Assembly (NCBI GenBank): GCA_022843165.1
Contig: JALHOD010000003.1
Span: 227,301-291,300, forward strand
DNA: 64,000 bases
Origin: Pseudorhodoplanes sp.
GTDB lineage: Bacteria > Pseudomonadota > Alphaproteobacteria > Rhizobiales > Xanthobacteraceae
Reading direction: 5' to 3'
In this document: positions 1 to 8,741 of the stretch, in pieces
How the letters are laid out: the number at the start of each line of letters is the position of its first letter
How positions within the stretch are numbered: the first letter of the stretch is position 1
Translations under genes and position numbers: made by a program
The notes under the pieces: model-generated
The model's input: the letters and a program-made list of their open reading frames with translations, nothing else
What the model was told of the DNA's origin: nothing
The model's database searches: none

Positions 1-660
1 GCGCAAAAGGGGACGGGTGTTGCAACGTCCGATGTCGCGCGCGGCGATATCGACGCGCTGAATAATCGCATCGCGGCGCTCGAACAGGCGCTCAAGGCAA
101 GCGAAGCCGAGCGCCGCAGCGCCGGCGTCGTTGACGATCGGAAGAGCGGGCTGGCGGTCGTGGCGTCGGTGCTGTCGATGGCCGTGGACCGCGGCGCATC
201 CTTCACTGCTGAACTTGCGGCGGCGCGCGCGCTGGCGCCCGATGCCGGCGTTCTTGCGCCGCTCGAACCCTTTGCCGCCGCCGGCGTTCCGAGCGCGCAG
301 GCGTTGTCGCGCGAACTCGCGGCCTTGACGCCTGCGCTGCTGAAGGCCGCGGGAAATGCCGCGCCGCAGGACGGCGGCATTCTGGACAAGCTGCAGGCCA
401 ATGCGGAGCGGCTGGTTCGCATCCGCCCGGTCGGCGACGTGTCCGGCGATCGGCCAGCCGATGTCATCGCGCGCATCGAGGCGAAAGCGGCGCGCGCCGA
501 TCTGGCCGGCGCCTTGCAGGATCTTTCAAAACTGCCTGCTCCGGTGCGTGCGCCCGCCGATCCGTGGATCAGGACAGCCGAAGCCCGCGCCGCCGCGCTC
601 GCGGCGGCCCGGCAATTCTCGATGAATGCGCTTGCCGCCGTCGGCAAACCCAACATGTGA
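1..660 (+). CDS. COG4223/mitofilin-like inner membrane protein, C-terminal part (5' truncated by window edge)
   Basis: Open frame from base 1 through the 160..660 ORF to TGA; coiled-coil start then Ala-rich helical C-terminus; sits directly upstream of hemY, as is typical in Rhizobiales. Confidence 0.75.
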   Translation, partial: AQKGTGVATSDVARGDIDALNNRIAALEQALKASEAERRSAGVVDDRKSGLAVVASVLSMAVDRGASFTAELAAARALAPDAGVLAPLEPFAAAGVPSAQALSRELAALTPALLKAAGNAAPQDGGILDKLQANAERLVRIRPVGDVSGDRPADVIARIEAKAARADLAGALQDLSKLPAPVRAPADPWIRTAEARAAALAAARQFSMNALAAVGKPNM

Positions 661-673
661 GGCCTCTGCGCCG

Positions 674-2233
674 ATGATCCGCGTTGCATTTTATCTTGTC
701 GTCGTCGGGCTGCTGGCGCTCGGCGTAGCCTGGTTCGCCGATCGTCCCGGCGAGGTCGCCGTCACCTGGCAGGGGCTGCGCATCGAAACCTCGGTGATGG
801 TGGCGCTGGTCGCGCTCGCCGCCGTCGTGGTTTTGGCAATTCTGGCGTGGTCGATCCTGCGCGGACTTTTCCGCTCGCCGCGGCAGTTCTCCGAATTCTG
901 GCGCCGCCGCCGCGTGGGACAGGGCCATCTTGCGATCACCAAAGGCCTGCTGGCGATCGGCGCCGGCGATGCCGGGCAGGCGCGCAAATATGCCGGCGAG
1001 GCCAAACGCCTGGCGTCGGACGAGCCGCTGACGCTGCTGCTGGGCGCGCAGGCGGCGCAATTGTCGGGCGACCGTAACGCGGCGGAGCGCAGTTTCCGCA
1101 AGATGACGGAATTTGACGACACGCGCCTGCTCGGCCTGCGCGGCCTGTATGTCGAGGCCCAGCGCCGCGACGATGTCGCCGGCGCACGGCTTTATGCGGA
1201 AGAGGCGGCGCGGCTGCAGCCGGCCTTGCCGTGGGCCGGGCAGGCGGTGCTGCAATTCCGGTGCGCGGCGGGTGACTGGGCGGGCGCGCTCGACGTCATC
1301 GAGCGCAACCGAAGCAGCGGCGCCATCGACAAGGAAACCTATCGCCGCCAGCGCGCCGTGCTGCTCACCGGTCAGGCGCTCGCGGCGGAAGACGCCGATC
1401 GCGATCTGGCGAAAGACGCGGTGCTGGAAGCGGTCAGGCTCGCGCCCGATCTGGTGCCGGCGGTCGCGCTCGCCGCGCGCTTTCTGTCCGAGTCGGGCGA
1501 TATCCGCAAAGCCTCGCGGCTGATCGAGAAGGCATGGGACGCTCATCCGCATCCCGATCTTGCGGACGCCTACGTCCATGTGCGGCTCGGGGATTCGGCG
1601 CGCGAGCGGCTGGCGCGCGCAAAACGGCTGAATGAAAAATCGGCCGCTCATATCGACGGCGCCATCGCGCTGGCGCGCGCCGCCATCGATGCGCGCGAGT
1701 TCATGCAGGCGCGGCAGGCCTTGTTTCCCTATCTCGACCGGCCGACACAGCGCCTCGCCGTGCTGATGGCGAATCTCGAACAGGCCGAATTCGGCGACGA
1801 AGGCCGCGCCCGCGAATGGATGGCGCGCGCGGTGCGCGCCGCGCGCGATCCGGCCTGGACGGCGGACGGTTTTGTCTCGGAGCGCTGGATGCCGGTCTCG
1901 CCGGTCAGCGGCCGTCTCGACGCATTCGAGTGGAAGGTGCCGCTGGCCGAGATCGCGCATCAGGAGCCCGCGCTGGATCTTGCGCAGGACGCTCCCATGC
2001 TGGTGGAAGAGAAGCCCGTTCCCGCTCCGCCGGCGCCGAAGCCGGAAGCCGCGCCGGTCGTTGCCGCCAAGGCGCCGCGGGTCTCGCGCGCGCCCATGGT
2101 TCCCGCCGCCGATATTATCGTGCCGCAGGTGCATGTGCCGGACGACCCGGGTCCGGACCCCGATCCGGAGCGCGATCCGCGGCCGGAGCCGACCAGCCCG
2201 GTTTCGGGCTGGCGGCGGCTGTTTTCCTGGTAG
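674..2233 (+). CDS. hemY: HemY-like heme biosynthesis protein (TPR, two N-terminal TM)
   Basis: MIRVAFYLVVVGLLALGVAWFADRPGEVAVTWQGLRIETS... is the HemY N-terminus; TPR-rich remainder. Confidence 0.9.
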   Translation: MIRVAFYLVVVGLLALGVAWFADRPGEVAVTWQGLRIETSVMVALVALAAVVVLAILAWSILRGLFRSPRQFSEFWRRRRVGQGHLAITKGLLAIGAGDAGQARKYAGEAKRLASDEPLTLLLGAQAAQLSGDRNAAERSFRKMTEFDDTRLLGLRGLYVEAQRRDDVAGARLYAEEAARLQPALPWAGQAVLQFRCAAGDWAGALDVIERNRSSGAIDKETYRRQRAVLLTGQALAAEDADRDLAKDAVLEAVRLAPDLVPAVALAARFLSESGDIRKASRLIEKAWDAHPHPDLADAYVHVRLGDSARERLARAKRLNEKSAAHIDGAIALARAAIDAREFMQARQALFPYLDRPTQRLAVLMANLEQAEFGDEGRAREWMARAVRAARDPAWTADGFVSERWMPVSPVSGRLDAFEWKVPLAEIAHQEPALDLAQDAPMLVEEKPVPAPPAPKPEAAPVVAAKAPRVSRAPMVPAADIIVPQVHVPDDPGPDPDPERDPRPEPTSPVSGWRRLFSW

Positions 2234-2307
2234 CGCCGGTTTCGGGGCTCGCTTGCCAAGGCGGGTTCGGCCCGGTATCAGGGGCGACTTCTCGGCATCG
2301 GCGTTGG

Positions 2308-2383
2308 GCCGCAATAGCTCAGTTGGTAGAGCACATCATTCGTAATGATGGGGTCGGGGGTTCGAATCCCTCTTGCGGCACCA
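2308..2383 (+). tRNA. tRNA-Thr(CGU)
   Basis: GCCGCAA/TTGCGGC acceptor stem, D arm GCTC-GAGC, anticodon stem CATCA/TGATG with loop TTCGTAA (anticodon CGT), TTCGAAT T-loop, encoded CCA. Confidence 0.95.
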
Positions 2384-2404
2384 TTTCGATCGGCCGGCCG
2401 GCAC

Positions 2405-4060
2405 TCACGCCGCTTTTTTGTCCGCCTTCGGATCGATCAGTTCCTTGAGCGGCGCTTCCAGTTCGTAGTGAAAGCCCTGGCTGTCGTAGCTCACCGTGCT
2501 GCGGCCGGCGACGTCGCGCGGGGCAATGCGGCGCACCAGCAATTCGCCGAAGCCGCGCCGGGTCGGCGCGCTGACGGCCGGTCCGCCGGTCTCCTGCCAG
2601 GTCAGGCGGAACAGCGGCTCCTCCGCGGAATGATCGATGACCCAGCTCAGAAGCACCTTGCCTTGCGGCACCGACAGCGCGCCATGCTTGGCCGCATTGG
2701 TGGCGAGTTCGTAAAGCAAGAGGGCGAAGGTCTGTCCGGCGCGCGGCCGCAGGGCGATGTCGGGGCCGCTGACGTTTATCCGTTCCGAGAACGGGATGAT
2801 GTCTTCCGAAATCAGCTGACGCAGATTGACGCTCCGCCAGTCGGCGGCGGTCAGCAGCGTCATCGCGTTGGCCAAGGCCTGCAACCGGCCCTCGCAGGTC
2901 TTCTGCACGTCGGCCAGGCTATAGCCTGACGTGAAACTGAGCCTCACCACGGCCTGCGCCACCGTCATCACGTTCCTGACACGATGGTTCAGTTCGTGAA
3001 TCAGGATCTTGAGGCGATCTTCCGCCGAGCGCCGCGATGCGACTTCCTGCGATAGTTTTGTCGCGCGGCTGGCCATGAATCCCAGCAGCAGGACCGCGGC
3101 GCCGGTCAGGCAGAAGCCGGCCGCCGCGATCCAGACGCCATGCACCAGGCCTTCGTGCGCCAGATCGCGCGGGACGGAATAGACGAATCTGAATTCCTGC
3201 CCGGCAAAGCCGATCTTGCGTTCGATGATGGTCGCGTTCCGATCGCTTGTCTGCGATCCGGTCGAGGCGCTGCGCGATGGGTTCTCAAGCAACACGCCCT
3301 TGGCATCCGGCGCGAAGACGCGGACGTGAAAGTTGTTGCCGGACTTTCTTGCATCCAGCGCGCTGCGAAAAAATTCGTCGACCTTGTAGCCGAATCCGAT
3401 GGCGCCGAGAAAGCCGCCGTCAGCTCCGAACACCGGAGCGAAAATCAGCAACGCGCTGGCATCGGCATCCTGCACCAGCCCGGTCGAAATGGTTCGCGCC
3501 AGCGTGCGGGTTTCGCGGGCCTGCTGAATGGCAGCGAGCCGGTTGGGAAAATCGCCGGCATCGACGCCGACGATCCAGCGTGTCTGATCGGGCACGACGT
3601 CGACAATCGGGTATAGCGGTCGGTTCAGGTCATTGAGCGGCAGCGGCTTGCGGTCGGCCCCGCGCAACACGGGGCTTTCGATACCCGATGCCGCCATGGA
3701 CCTGAGGACGTCGTCGATCTGCGCAGGCGCGATCTCGGGCAGCCATCCCACGGCTGTCACGTCCGGCGCCAGTGCGAGGATTTTTGCGCCGAATTGTTTC
3801 AGCGGCCGTGGCGCCGACAGCGCCGGAGGATTGAACAAGGCGGCCACGGTGGTCGCGAGATTCTCCCGTGTGGCGAGATGGTCGGTGACGGTTCCGAAAT
3901 CTCCGTCCACCGTTTCCCCGATCCGCAGTCTTTCGATGGCCCGGTATTGCTGCGCTTCGACATGGGCCATGAACAGCGAGAGCGCCACCCCGCCGATCGC
4001 CAGCACGGCCAGAATGCCTTTCGGCACCGTCGTCAATGCGGACATATTGCGCGAATTCAT
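2405..4060 (-). CDS. CHASE-domain HWE-family sensor histidine kinase
   Basis: N-terminal TM, periplasmic CHASE-like region, second TM, then LNHRVRNVMTVAQAVVRLSF HWE/HisKA_2 signature and ATPase region (LLLYELATNAAKHGAL). Confidence 0.85.
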   Translation of the reverse strand: MNSRNMSALTTVPKGILAVLAIGGVALSLFMAHVEAQQYRAIERLRIGETVDGDFGTVTDHLATRENLATTVAALFNPPALSAPRPLKQFGAKILALAPDVTAVGWLPEIAPAQIDDVLRSMAASGIESPVLRGADRKPLPLNDLNRPLYPIVDVVPDQTRWIVGVDAGDFPNRLAAIQQARETRTLARTISTGLVQDADASALLIFAPVFGADGGFLGAIGFGYKVDEFFRSALDARKSGNNFHVRVFAPDAKGVLLENPSRSASTGSQTSDRNATIIERKIGFAGQEFRFVYSVPRDLAHEGLVHGVWIAAAGFCLTGAAVLLLGFMASRATKLSQEVASRRSAEDRLKILIHELNHRVRNVMTVAQAVVRLSFTSGYSLADVQKTCEGRLQALANAMTLLTAADWRSVNLRQLISEDIIPFSERINVSGPDIALRPRAGQTFALLLYELATNAAKHGALSVPQGKVLLSWVIDHSAEEPLFRLTWQETGGPAVSAPTRRGFGELLVRRIAPRDVAGRSTVSYDSQGFHYELEAPLKELIDPKADKKAA

Positions 4061-4212
4061 GCAGGGCGGCTCACAGCGCGTTCAGGGTGATACCCACCCA
4101 ATATGTTCAAATTGGTCAATAGCGCTGGTTGCGGAATCGCGGTGCGGGAACCGCGGAGCCTAAACGGTATTGAATGCAGATGGCATCACATGCGCGCGCA
4201 TTCACGGATACG

Positions 4213-5058
4213 TCAGACGACCAGGGCCGCGCCCGATCCTACCAGGATCGCGGCCACCACCTGCCGGAACCGGGTTTCGTCGAGCCGCCCGTAGATGTGC
4301 CATCCGCACCACGCGCCCGCGAGCAAGGCGGGCAGGGCCGCGATCAACAGCAGCACACCCATGCGATTGAGCGCCACGAAGCCGACCAGCAGCAGCGTCG
4401 TGACATGACCGAACAGGATGAAGGGCTGATACACGCCGCGCGCAATGTCCTTCGGCCAGCCTTTCAATTGCGCCCAGATCGCCGGCAAGACCCCGGAATA
4501 GCCGCCGATGCCGCCCATGATGCCGCCGGCAAAGCCGATGCCAACATCGGCCATCCGCCCGCCCTTTCGGATCACCGGCAGGCGCGGCGTCACCAGTGCA
4601 TAAATTCCGTAGATGGCCAGAAACGCGCCGATCCCGGTCTTGAGAATCGCGGCATTGCCATGGGTCAGAATATAGACCCCGAGCGGAATCCCGATCAGCC
4701 CGCCCGCGATGAAGGGCCACAGGCGGCTCGCCGCAATGCCTTTGCGTGCCGGCCAGATCAGTCCGACATGCAGGATGGTGCCGCAGGCCACCACCAGAAA
4801 CGTCGCATAGACGGGTTCCAGCTTGTGCAGCCAGATCGACGACGCCACCACGCCGAACGCAAATCCGGCGCCGCCTGCGGCCAGCGCCCCGACAAACGCG
4901 CCCAGCCAGAGATTGGCGAGCGTGGAAAAGCTCAGGACCGCGGCCAGCGCGGGATCGTCCAGCATCGCGCGCATCAGTCCGGGTTGCGGGGAAGATTCAT
5001 TGCCCACCATATTGTGGCAATTGCCGTATTCGGGCAATGATTCCGTCGGCGTTGTCAT
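4213..5058 (-). CDS. Sulfite exporter TauE/SafE family protein (start uncertain; 4974 or 4965 also plausible)
   Basis: Multi-TM with GGIMGGIGGYSGVLPAIWAQLKGWPKD motif of TauE/SafE proteins. Confidence 0.8.
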   Translation of the reverse strand: MTTPTESLPEYGNCHNMVGNESSPQPGLMRAMLDDPALAAVLSFSTLANLWLGAFVGALAAGGAGFAFGVVASSIWLHKLEPVYATFLVVACGTILHVGLIWPARKGIAASRLWPFIAGGLIGIPLGVYILTHGNAAILKTGIGAFLAIYGIYALVTPRLPVIRKGGRMADVGIGFAGGIMGGIGGYSGVLPAIWAQLKGWPKDIARGVYQPFILFGHVTTLLLVGFVALNRMGVLLLIAALPALLAGAWCGWHIYGRLDETRFRQVVAAILVGSGAALVV

Positions 5059-5085
5059 GGTCTATTCGCGCCGCGTCGAGGGAAA

Positions 5086-6030
5086 ATGAGCACTATCGTC
5101 ATCACCGAAATCATGGGCCAGGACGCGATCGACGAACTCCTCGCCGGCTTCGACATTCACTACGACAAGACATTGGTCGATCATCCCGACCGGATTCCAC
5201 CTTTGCTCGGGGATGCCCGCGCCCTCATCGTGCGCAACAGGACGCAGGTGACCAAGGCCGTTCTCGAGGCGGGGCCGAAACTTGAATGCATCGGACGCCT
5301 TGGGGTCGGCCTCGACAATATCGATCTCGATGCGTGCAAGACGCGCGGCATCACGGTCTATCCCGCGACCGGGTGCAACGAGGTGTCGGTCGCCGAATAT
5401 GTGATGGGCGCCATGCTGGTGCTGATGCGCAAGGGGGTCTATTCGGCCAACGACAGCACGCTCGCCGGCAAATGGCTGCGCAATGAGCTGATGGGGACCG
5501 AACTCGCGGGCAAGCAGCTCGGCCTGATCGGCTATGGCAACAATGCGCGCCGCACGGCGGCGCGCGCGCTCGCCTTCGACATGAATGTCGTGGCTTACGA
5601 TCCCCTGGTGCCGGCCAACGATCCGGCCTGGACCCACAGGATCGGCGTGGTCACCAAAGCCGACCTCGACCCGCTGATCGCGACCTCCGACGTGATCTCG
5701 CTGCATCTGCCGTTCATGCCGCAGACCAGGAACCTGATCGACGCCAAGGCGTTTGCGCGCATGAAGCGCGGCGCTATTTTGATCAATCCGGCGCGCGGCG
5801 GCATCGTGGATGAACCCGCGCTGGTCGAGGCGCTGAAATCCGGCCAGCTCGGCGGCGCGGCGCTCGACGTTTTCGTTGACGAACCACTGTCGGCCGAGAC
5901 CGCTGCGCCGTTCCGGGACGTGCCGAACCTGCTGCTGTCGCCGCATGTCGCCGGGGTGACGTTCGAATCCAACGACCGGACCAATCGCATCACCGCGGAG
6001 AATGTCCGGAGGCATCTGACGAAAGTGTGA
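5086..6030 (+). CDS. D-isomer-specific 2-hydroxyacid dehydrogenase
   Basis: GRLGVGLDNIDLDACKTRGI, LGLIGYGNNAR, INPARGGIVDEPALVEAL, LSPHVAG motifs. Confidence 0.9.
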   Translation: MSTIVITEIMGQDAIDELLAGFDIHYDKTLVDHPDRIPPLLGDARALIVRNRTQVTKAVLEAGPKLECIGRLGVGLDNIDLDACKTRGITVYPATGCNEVSVAEYVMGAMLVLMRKGVYSANDSTLAGKWLRNELMGTELAGKQLGLIGYGNNARRTAARALAFDMNVVAYDPLVPANDPAWTHRIGVVTKADLDPLIATSDVISLHLPFMPQTRNLIDAKAFARMKRGAILINPARGGIVDEPALVEALKSGQLGGAALDVFVDEPLSAETAAPFRDVPNLLLSPHVAGVTFESNDRTNRITAENVRRHLTKV

Positions 6031-6098
6031 GGGCGCTGGGCATGGGCGTCCGGCTTGCCTATTGTTCGAATCGCCGGACCACAGCACGGGATCGCAAC

Positions 6099-7112
6099 AT
6101 GTTTTTCCGCTTCATCCGCCATGCCGGCCTTCTGCTGACCGCGAGCGCGCTGTCCGGCGCGGCGCCGGCGCAAGCGCTGGACAAGGTTTCCTTCGGCACC
6201 AACTGGGTCGCGCAAGCCGAACACGGCGGTTTCTATCAGGCGGTGGCGGACGGGACTTACAGAAAATACGACCTTGATGTCAGGATCGTGCCGGGCGGGC
6301 CCAACGTGAACAACCGCATCCTGCTGCCGGTCGGCAAGATCGACTTCTTCATGAGCGCCAACACGCTGCAGTCGTTCGACGCCGTCGAACAGAAGATCCC
6401 GACGCTGGCGATCGCGGCGATGTTCCAGAAGGACCCGCAGGTTCTGCTGGCGCATCCCGACCAGGGCATCGAGAAATTCGAGGATCTGAAGACGCTCACG
6501 CTGTTCATCTCCAAGGAAGGCCTGGCCGGCTATTATCAGTGGATGAAGAGGGATTTCGGTTTCACCGACAAGCAGGTGAAGCCTTACACCTTCAACGCGC
6601 AGCCTTTCCTCGCCGACAAGCGCAGCGCCATGCAGGGTTATGTCACCTCCGAGCCCTACGCGGTGGAGACGCAGGGCAAGTTCAAGCCGAAAATCTTTCT
6701 GCTCGCCGATCAGGGTTTCAACACCTATTCGACCCTGATCGAGACGCGGCGCGATCTGGTCGAGAACAAACCCGATCTGGTGCAGCGTTTTGTCGACGCC
6801 TCGATCATCGGATGGGCCAATTATCTCTACGGCGACAACAGGGCGGCGAACGCGATGATCAGGCGGGACAATCCGGAAATGGACGACGCCCGCATCGCCT
6901 ATTCGATCGCCAAGATGAAGGAATTCGGTATCGTCGATTCCGGCGATGCGCAGAAGCTCGGCATCGGCGCGATGACCGATGCACGCATGAAGGATTTCTT
7001 CGACAAGATGGTGCGCGCCGGAATCGTCAAGCCGAGTGTCGACTACAAGGCATCCTACACGCTGCGGTTTGTGAACAAGGGCGTCGGCGTCAATCTGCGG
7101 CCGAAGCAATAG
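6099..7112 (+). CDS. ABC transporter substrate-binding protein (NMT1/THI5-like)
   Basis: Signal peptide, then KVSFGTNWVAQAEHGGFYQAVADGTYRKYDLDVRIVPGGP. Confidence 0.85.
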   Translation: MFFRFIRHAGLLLTASALSGAAPAQALDKVSFGTNWVAQAEHGGFYQAVADGTYRKYDLDVRIVPGGPNVNNRILLPVGKIDFFMSANTLQSFDAVEQKIPTLAIAAMFQKDPQVLLAHPDQGIEKFEDLKTLTLFISKEGLAGYYQWMKRDFGFTDKQVKPYTFNAQPFLADKRSAMQGYVTSEPYAVETQGKFKPKIFLLADQGFNTYSTLIETRRDLVENKPDLVQRFVDASIIGWANYLYGDNRAANAMIRRDNPEMDDARIAYSIAKMKEFGIVDSGDAQKLGIGAMTDARMKDFFDKMVRAGIVKPSVDYKASYTLRFVNKGVGVNLRPKQ

Positions 7113-7123
7113 GCCCTGTCCCG

Positions 7124-7912
7124 ATGCCGGATCGCAGCGCCGCGCAGCCCCCGATCGTCAGCCTGCGGGACGTCGGCAAGCGGTTCGGCAACGGCGTGGT
7201 TGCGCTGACGCAGACGAGTTTCGATGTCCGCCGGCGGGAATTCGTCTCGCTTCTGGGGCCTTCCGGCTGCGGCAAGTCGACCGCCTTGCGGATCATGGCC
7301 GGCCTGAGCGAACCGACCGCGGGCGATGTGGTCTGGCGCGACGGCGGGGACAGGGCGCCGGGCTCCATCGGCTTTGTGTTCCAGGAACCGACGCTGATGC
7401 CCTGGGCCACGGTCGCTGCCAACGTGTATCTGCCGCTGAAACTGACCGGCATGGCTTTTGACAGGGCGCAGCCGCAGATCGCGCTGGCGCTTCAGCGCGT
7501 CGGACTGCCCGATTTTGCCGGCGCCTATCCGCGCCAATTGTCCGGCGGCATGAAGATGCGGGCGTCGATCGCGCGCGCGCTGGTCACCCGGCCGCAATTG
7601 CTGTTGATGGACGAGCCGTTTGCGGCGCTGGATGAGATCACCCGCTTCCGGCTCAACAACGATCTGCTGGCGCTGTGGCAGGCCACGGACCAGACCGTGG
7701 TGTTCGTCACCCATTCGGTGTTCGAGTCGGTGTTTCTGTCCAGCCGCGTTCTGGTGATGACGGCGCGGCCGGGCCGGATATTTGCCGAAATCGAGATCGA
7801 TGCGCCCTACCCGCGCGCGGAATCCTTCCGCACGTCCTCCGAATATGCCGCGCTGTGCCGGCGGGTTTCCGAGGCGCTGGCGCGCGCGATGTCGGCGGAG
7901 GCGGCAGCATGA
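7124..7912 (+). CDS. ABC transporter ATP-binding protein (nitrate/sulfonate/taurine type)
   Basis: Walker A GPSGCGKST, signature LSGGMKMRASIARAL, Walker B LLLMDEPF. Confidence 0.93.
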   Translation: MPDRSAAQPPIVSLRDVGKRFGNGVVALTQTSFDVRRREFVSLLGPSGCGKSTALRIMAGLSEPTAGDVVWRDGGDRAPGSIGFVFQEPTLMPWATVAANVYLPLKLTGMAFDRAQPQIALALQRVGLPDFAGAYPRQLSGGMKMRASIARALVTRPQLLLMDEPFAALDEITRFRLNNDLLALWQATDQTVVFVTHSVFESVFLSSRVLVMTARPGRIFAEIEIDAPYPRAESFRTSSEYAALCRRVSEALARAMSAEAAA

Positions 7913-8739
7913 CGACACCGCGCCGGCGACGCGAGGACGAGAATCTCGAACGCAGCCGGCGCGAGCGCATTCTGCGCGCCTCGCTGCCGCTCGCCGCGTT
8001 GCTGCTCGGCTTTCTGGTCTGGGATCTTGTGGTGCGGCTGAAAGGCCTGCCGCCCTATATGTTGCCGAGCCCGGGCCTGGTGCTGTCAACGCTGATCGAT
8101 GATTGGGCCATTCTGTTTGCATCGCTGCTGGTGACGCTCACCATTACGTTCGAGGGCCTGCTTCTGGCGCTGGTCGGCGGCGTGGGTCTGGCGATCCTGT
8201 TCAACCAGTCGCGGCTGGTCGAATATTCCCTCTATCCCTATGCCGTCATCCTGCAGGTGACACCCGTCGTCGCGATCGCCCCGCTGCTGCTGATCTATCT
8301 GCCGCAACAGGCCGCGGTGCTGGCCTGCGCCTGGATCGTTGCATTCTTTCCGGTGCTGGCGAACACCACGCTGGGCCTGAATTCGGTCGATCGCAATCTG
8401 GCGGAATTGTTCCGGCTTTACGGCGCGTCGCGCTGGCAGGTGCTGTGGGACCTGAAGCTGCCGGCGGCGATGCCGTTCATTCTGGGCGGACTGAAGATCG
8501 CGGGCGGCCTGTCGCTGATCGGCGCGGTGGTGGCGGAGATCGCGGCGGGATCGGCCGGCGCCGGATCGGGGCTCGCCTATCGCATCGCCGAGTCGGGCTA
8601 TCGTCTCAACATCCCGCGCATGTTCGCGGCCCTGCTGCTGTTGTCGGTCACCGGCATCGTGATTTTCGCCGCGCTGTCATGGTTCTCGCATCTGATGCTG
8701 CGGCGCTGGCACGACAGCGCCGTCGAGCAGGAGACATGA
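7909..8739 (+). CDS. ABC transporter permease
   Basis: BPD_transp_1 multi-TM with EAA-like region LFRLYGASRWQVLWDLKLPAAMPFILGGLK; ATGA overlap with the ATPase gene. Confidence 0.92.
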   Translation: MTTPRRRREDENLERSRRERILRASLPLAALLLGFLVWDLVVRLKGLPPYMLPSPGLVLSTLIDDWAILFASLLVTLTITFEGLLLALVGGVGLAILFNQSRLVEYSLYPYAVILQVTPVVAIAPLLLIYLPQQAAVLACAWIVAFFPVLANTTLGLNSVDRNLAELFRLYGASRWQVLWDLKLPAAMPFILGGLKIAGGLSLIGAVVAEIAAGSAGAGSGLAYRIAESGYRLNIPRMFAALLLLSVTGIVIFAALSWFSHLMLRRWHDSAVEQET

Positions 8740-8741
8740 GG

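Noticed and set aside
569-2314. 581-aa minus-strand ORF opposite hemY
   Set aside because: Antisense artefact; hemY is well supported.
2308-2383. tRNA-Thr as an integration site
   Set aside because: No integrase, no second att repeat, and housekeeping-like genes on both sides.
4147-4169. GGAAC...CGGT resembling an ECF/EcfG promoter near the HWE kinase
   Set aside because: Spacer is too short and it reads toward the tauE antisense strand.
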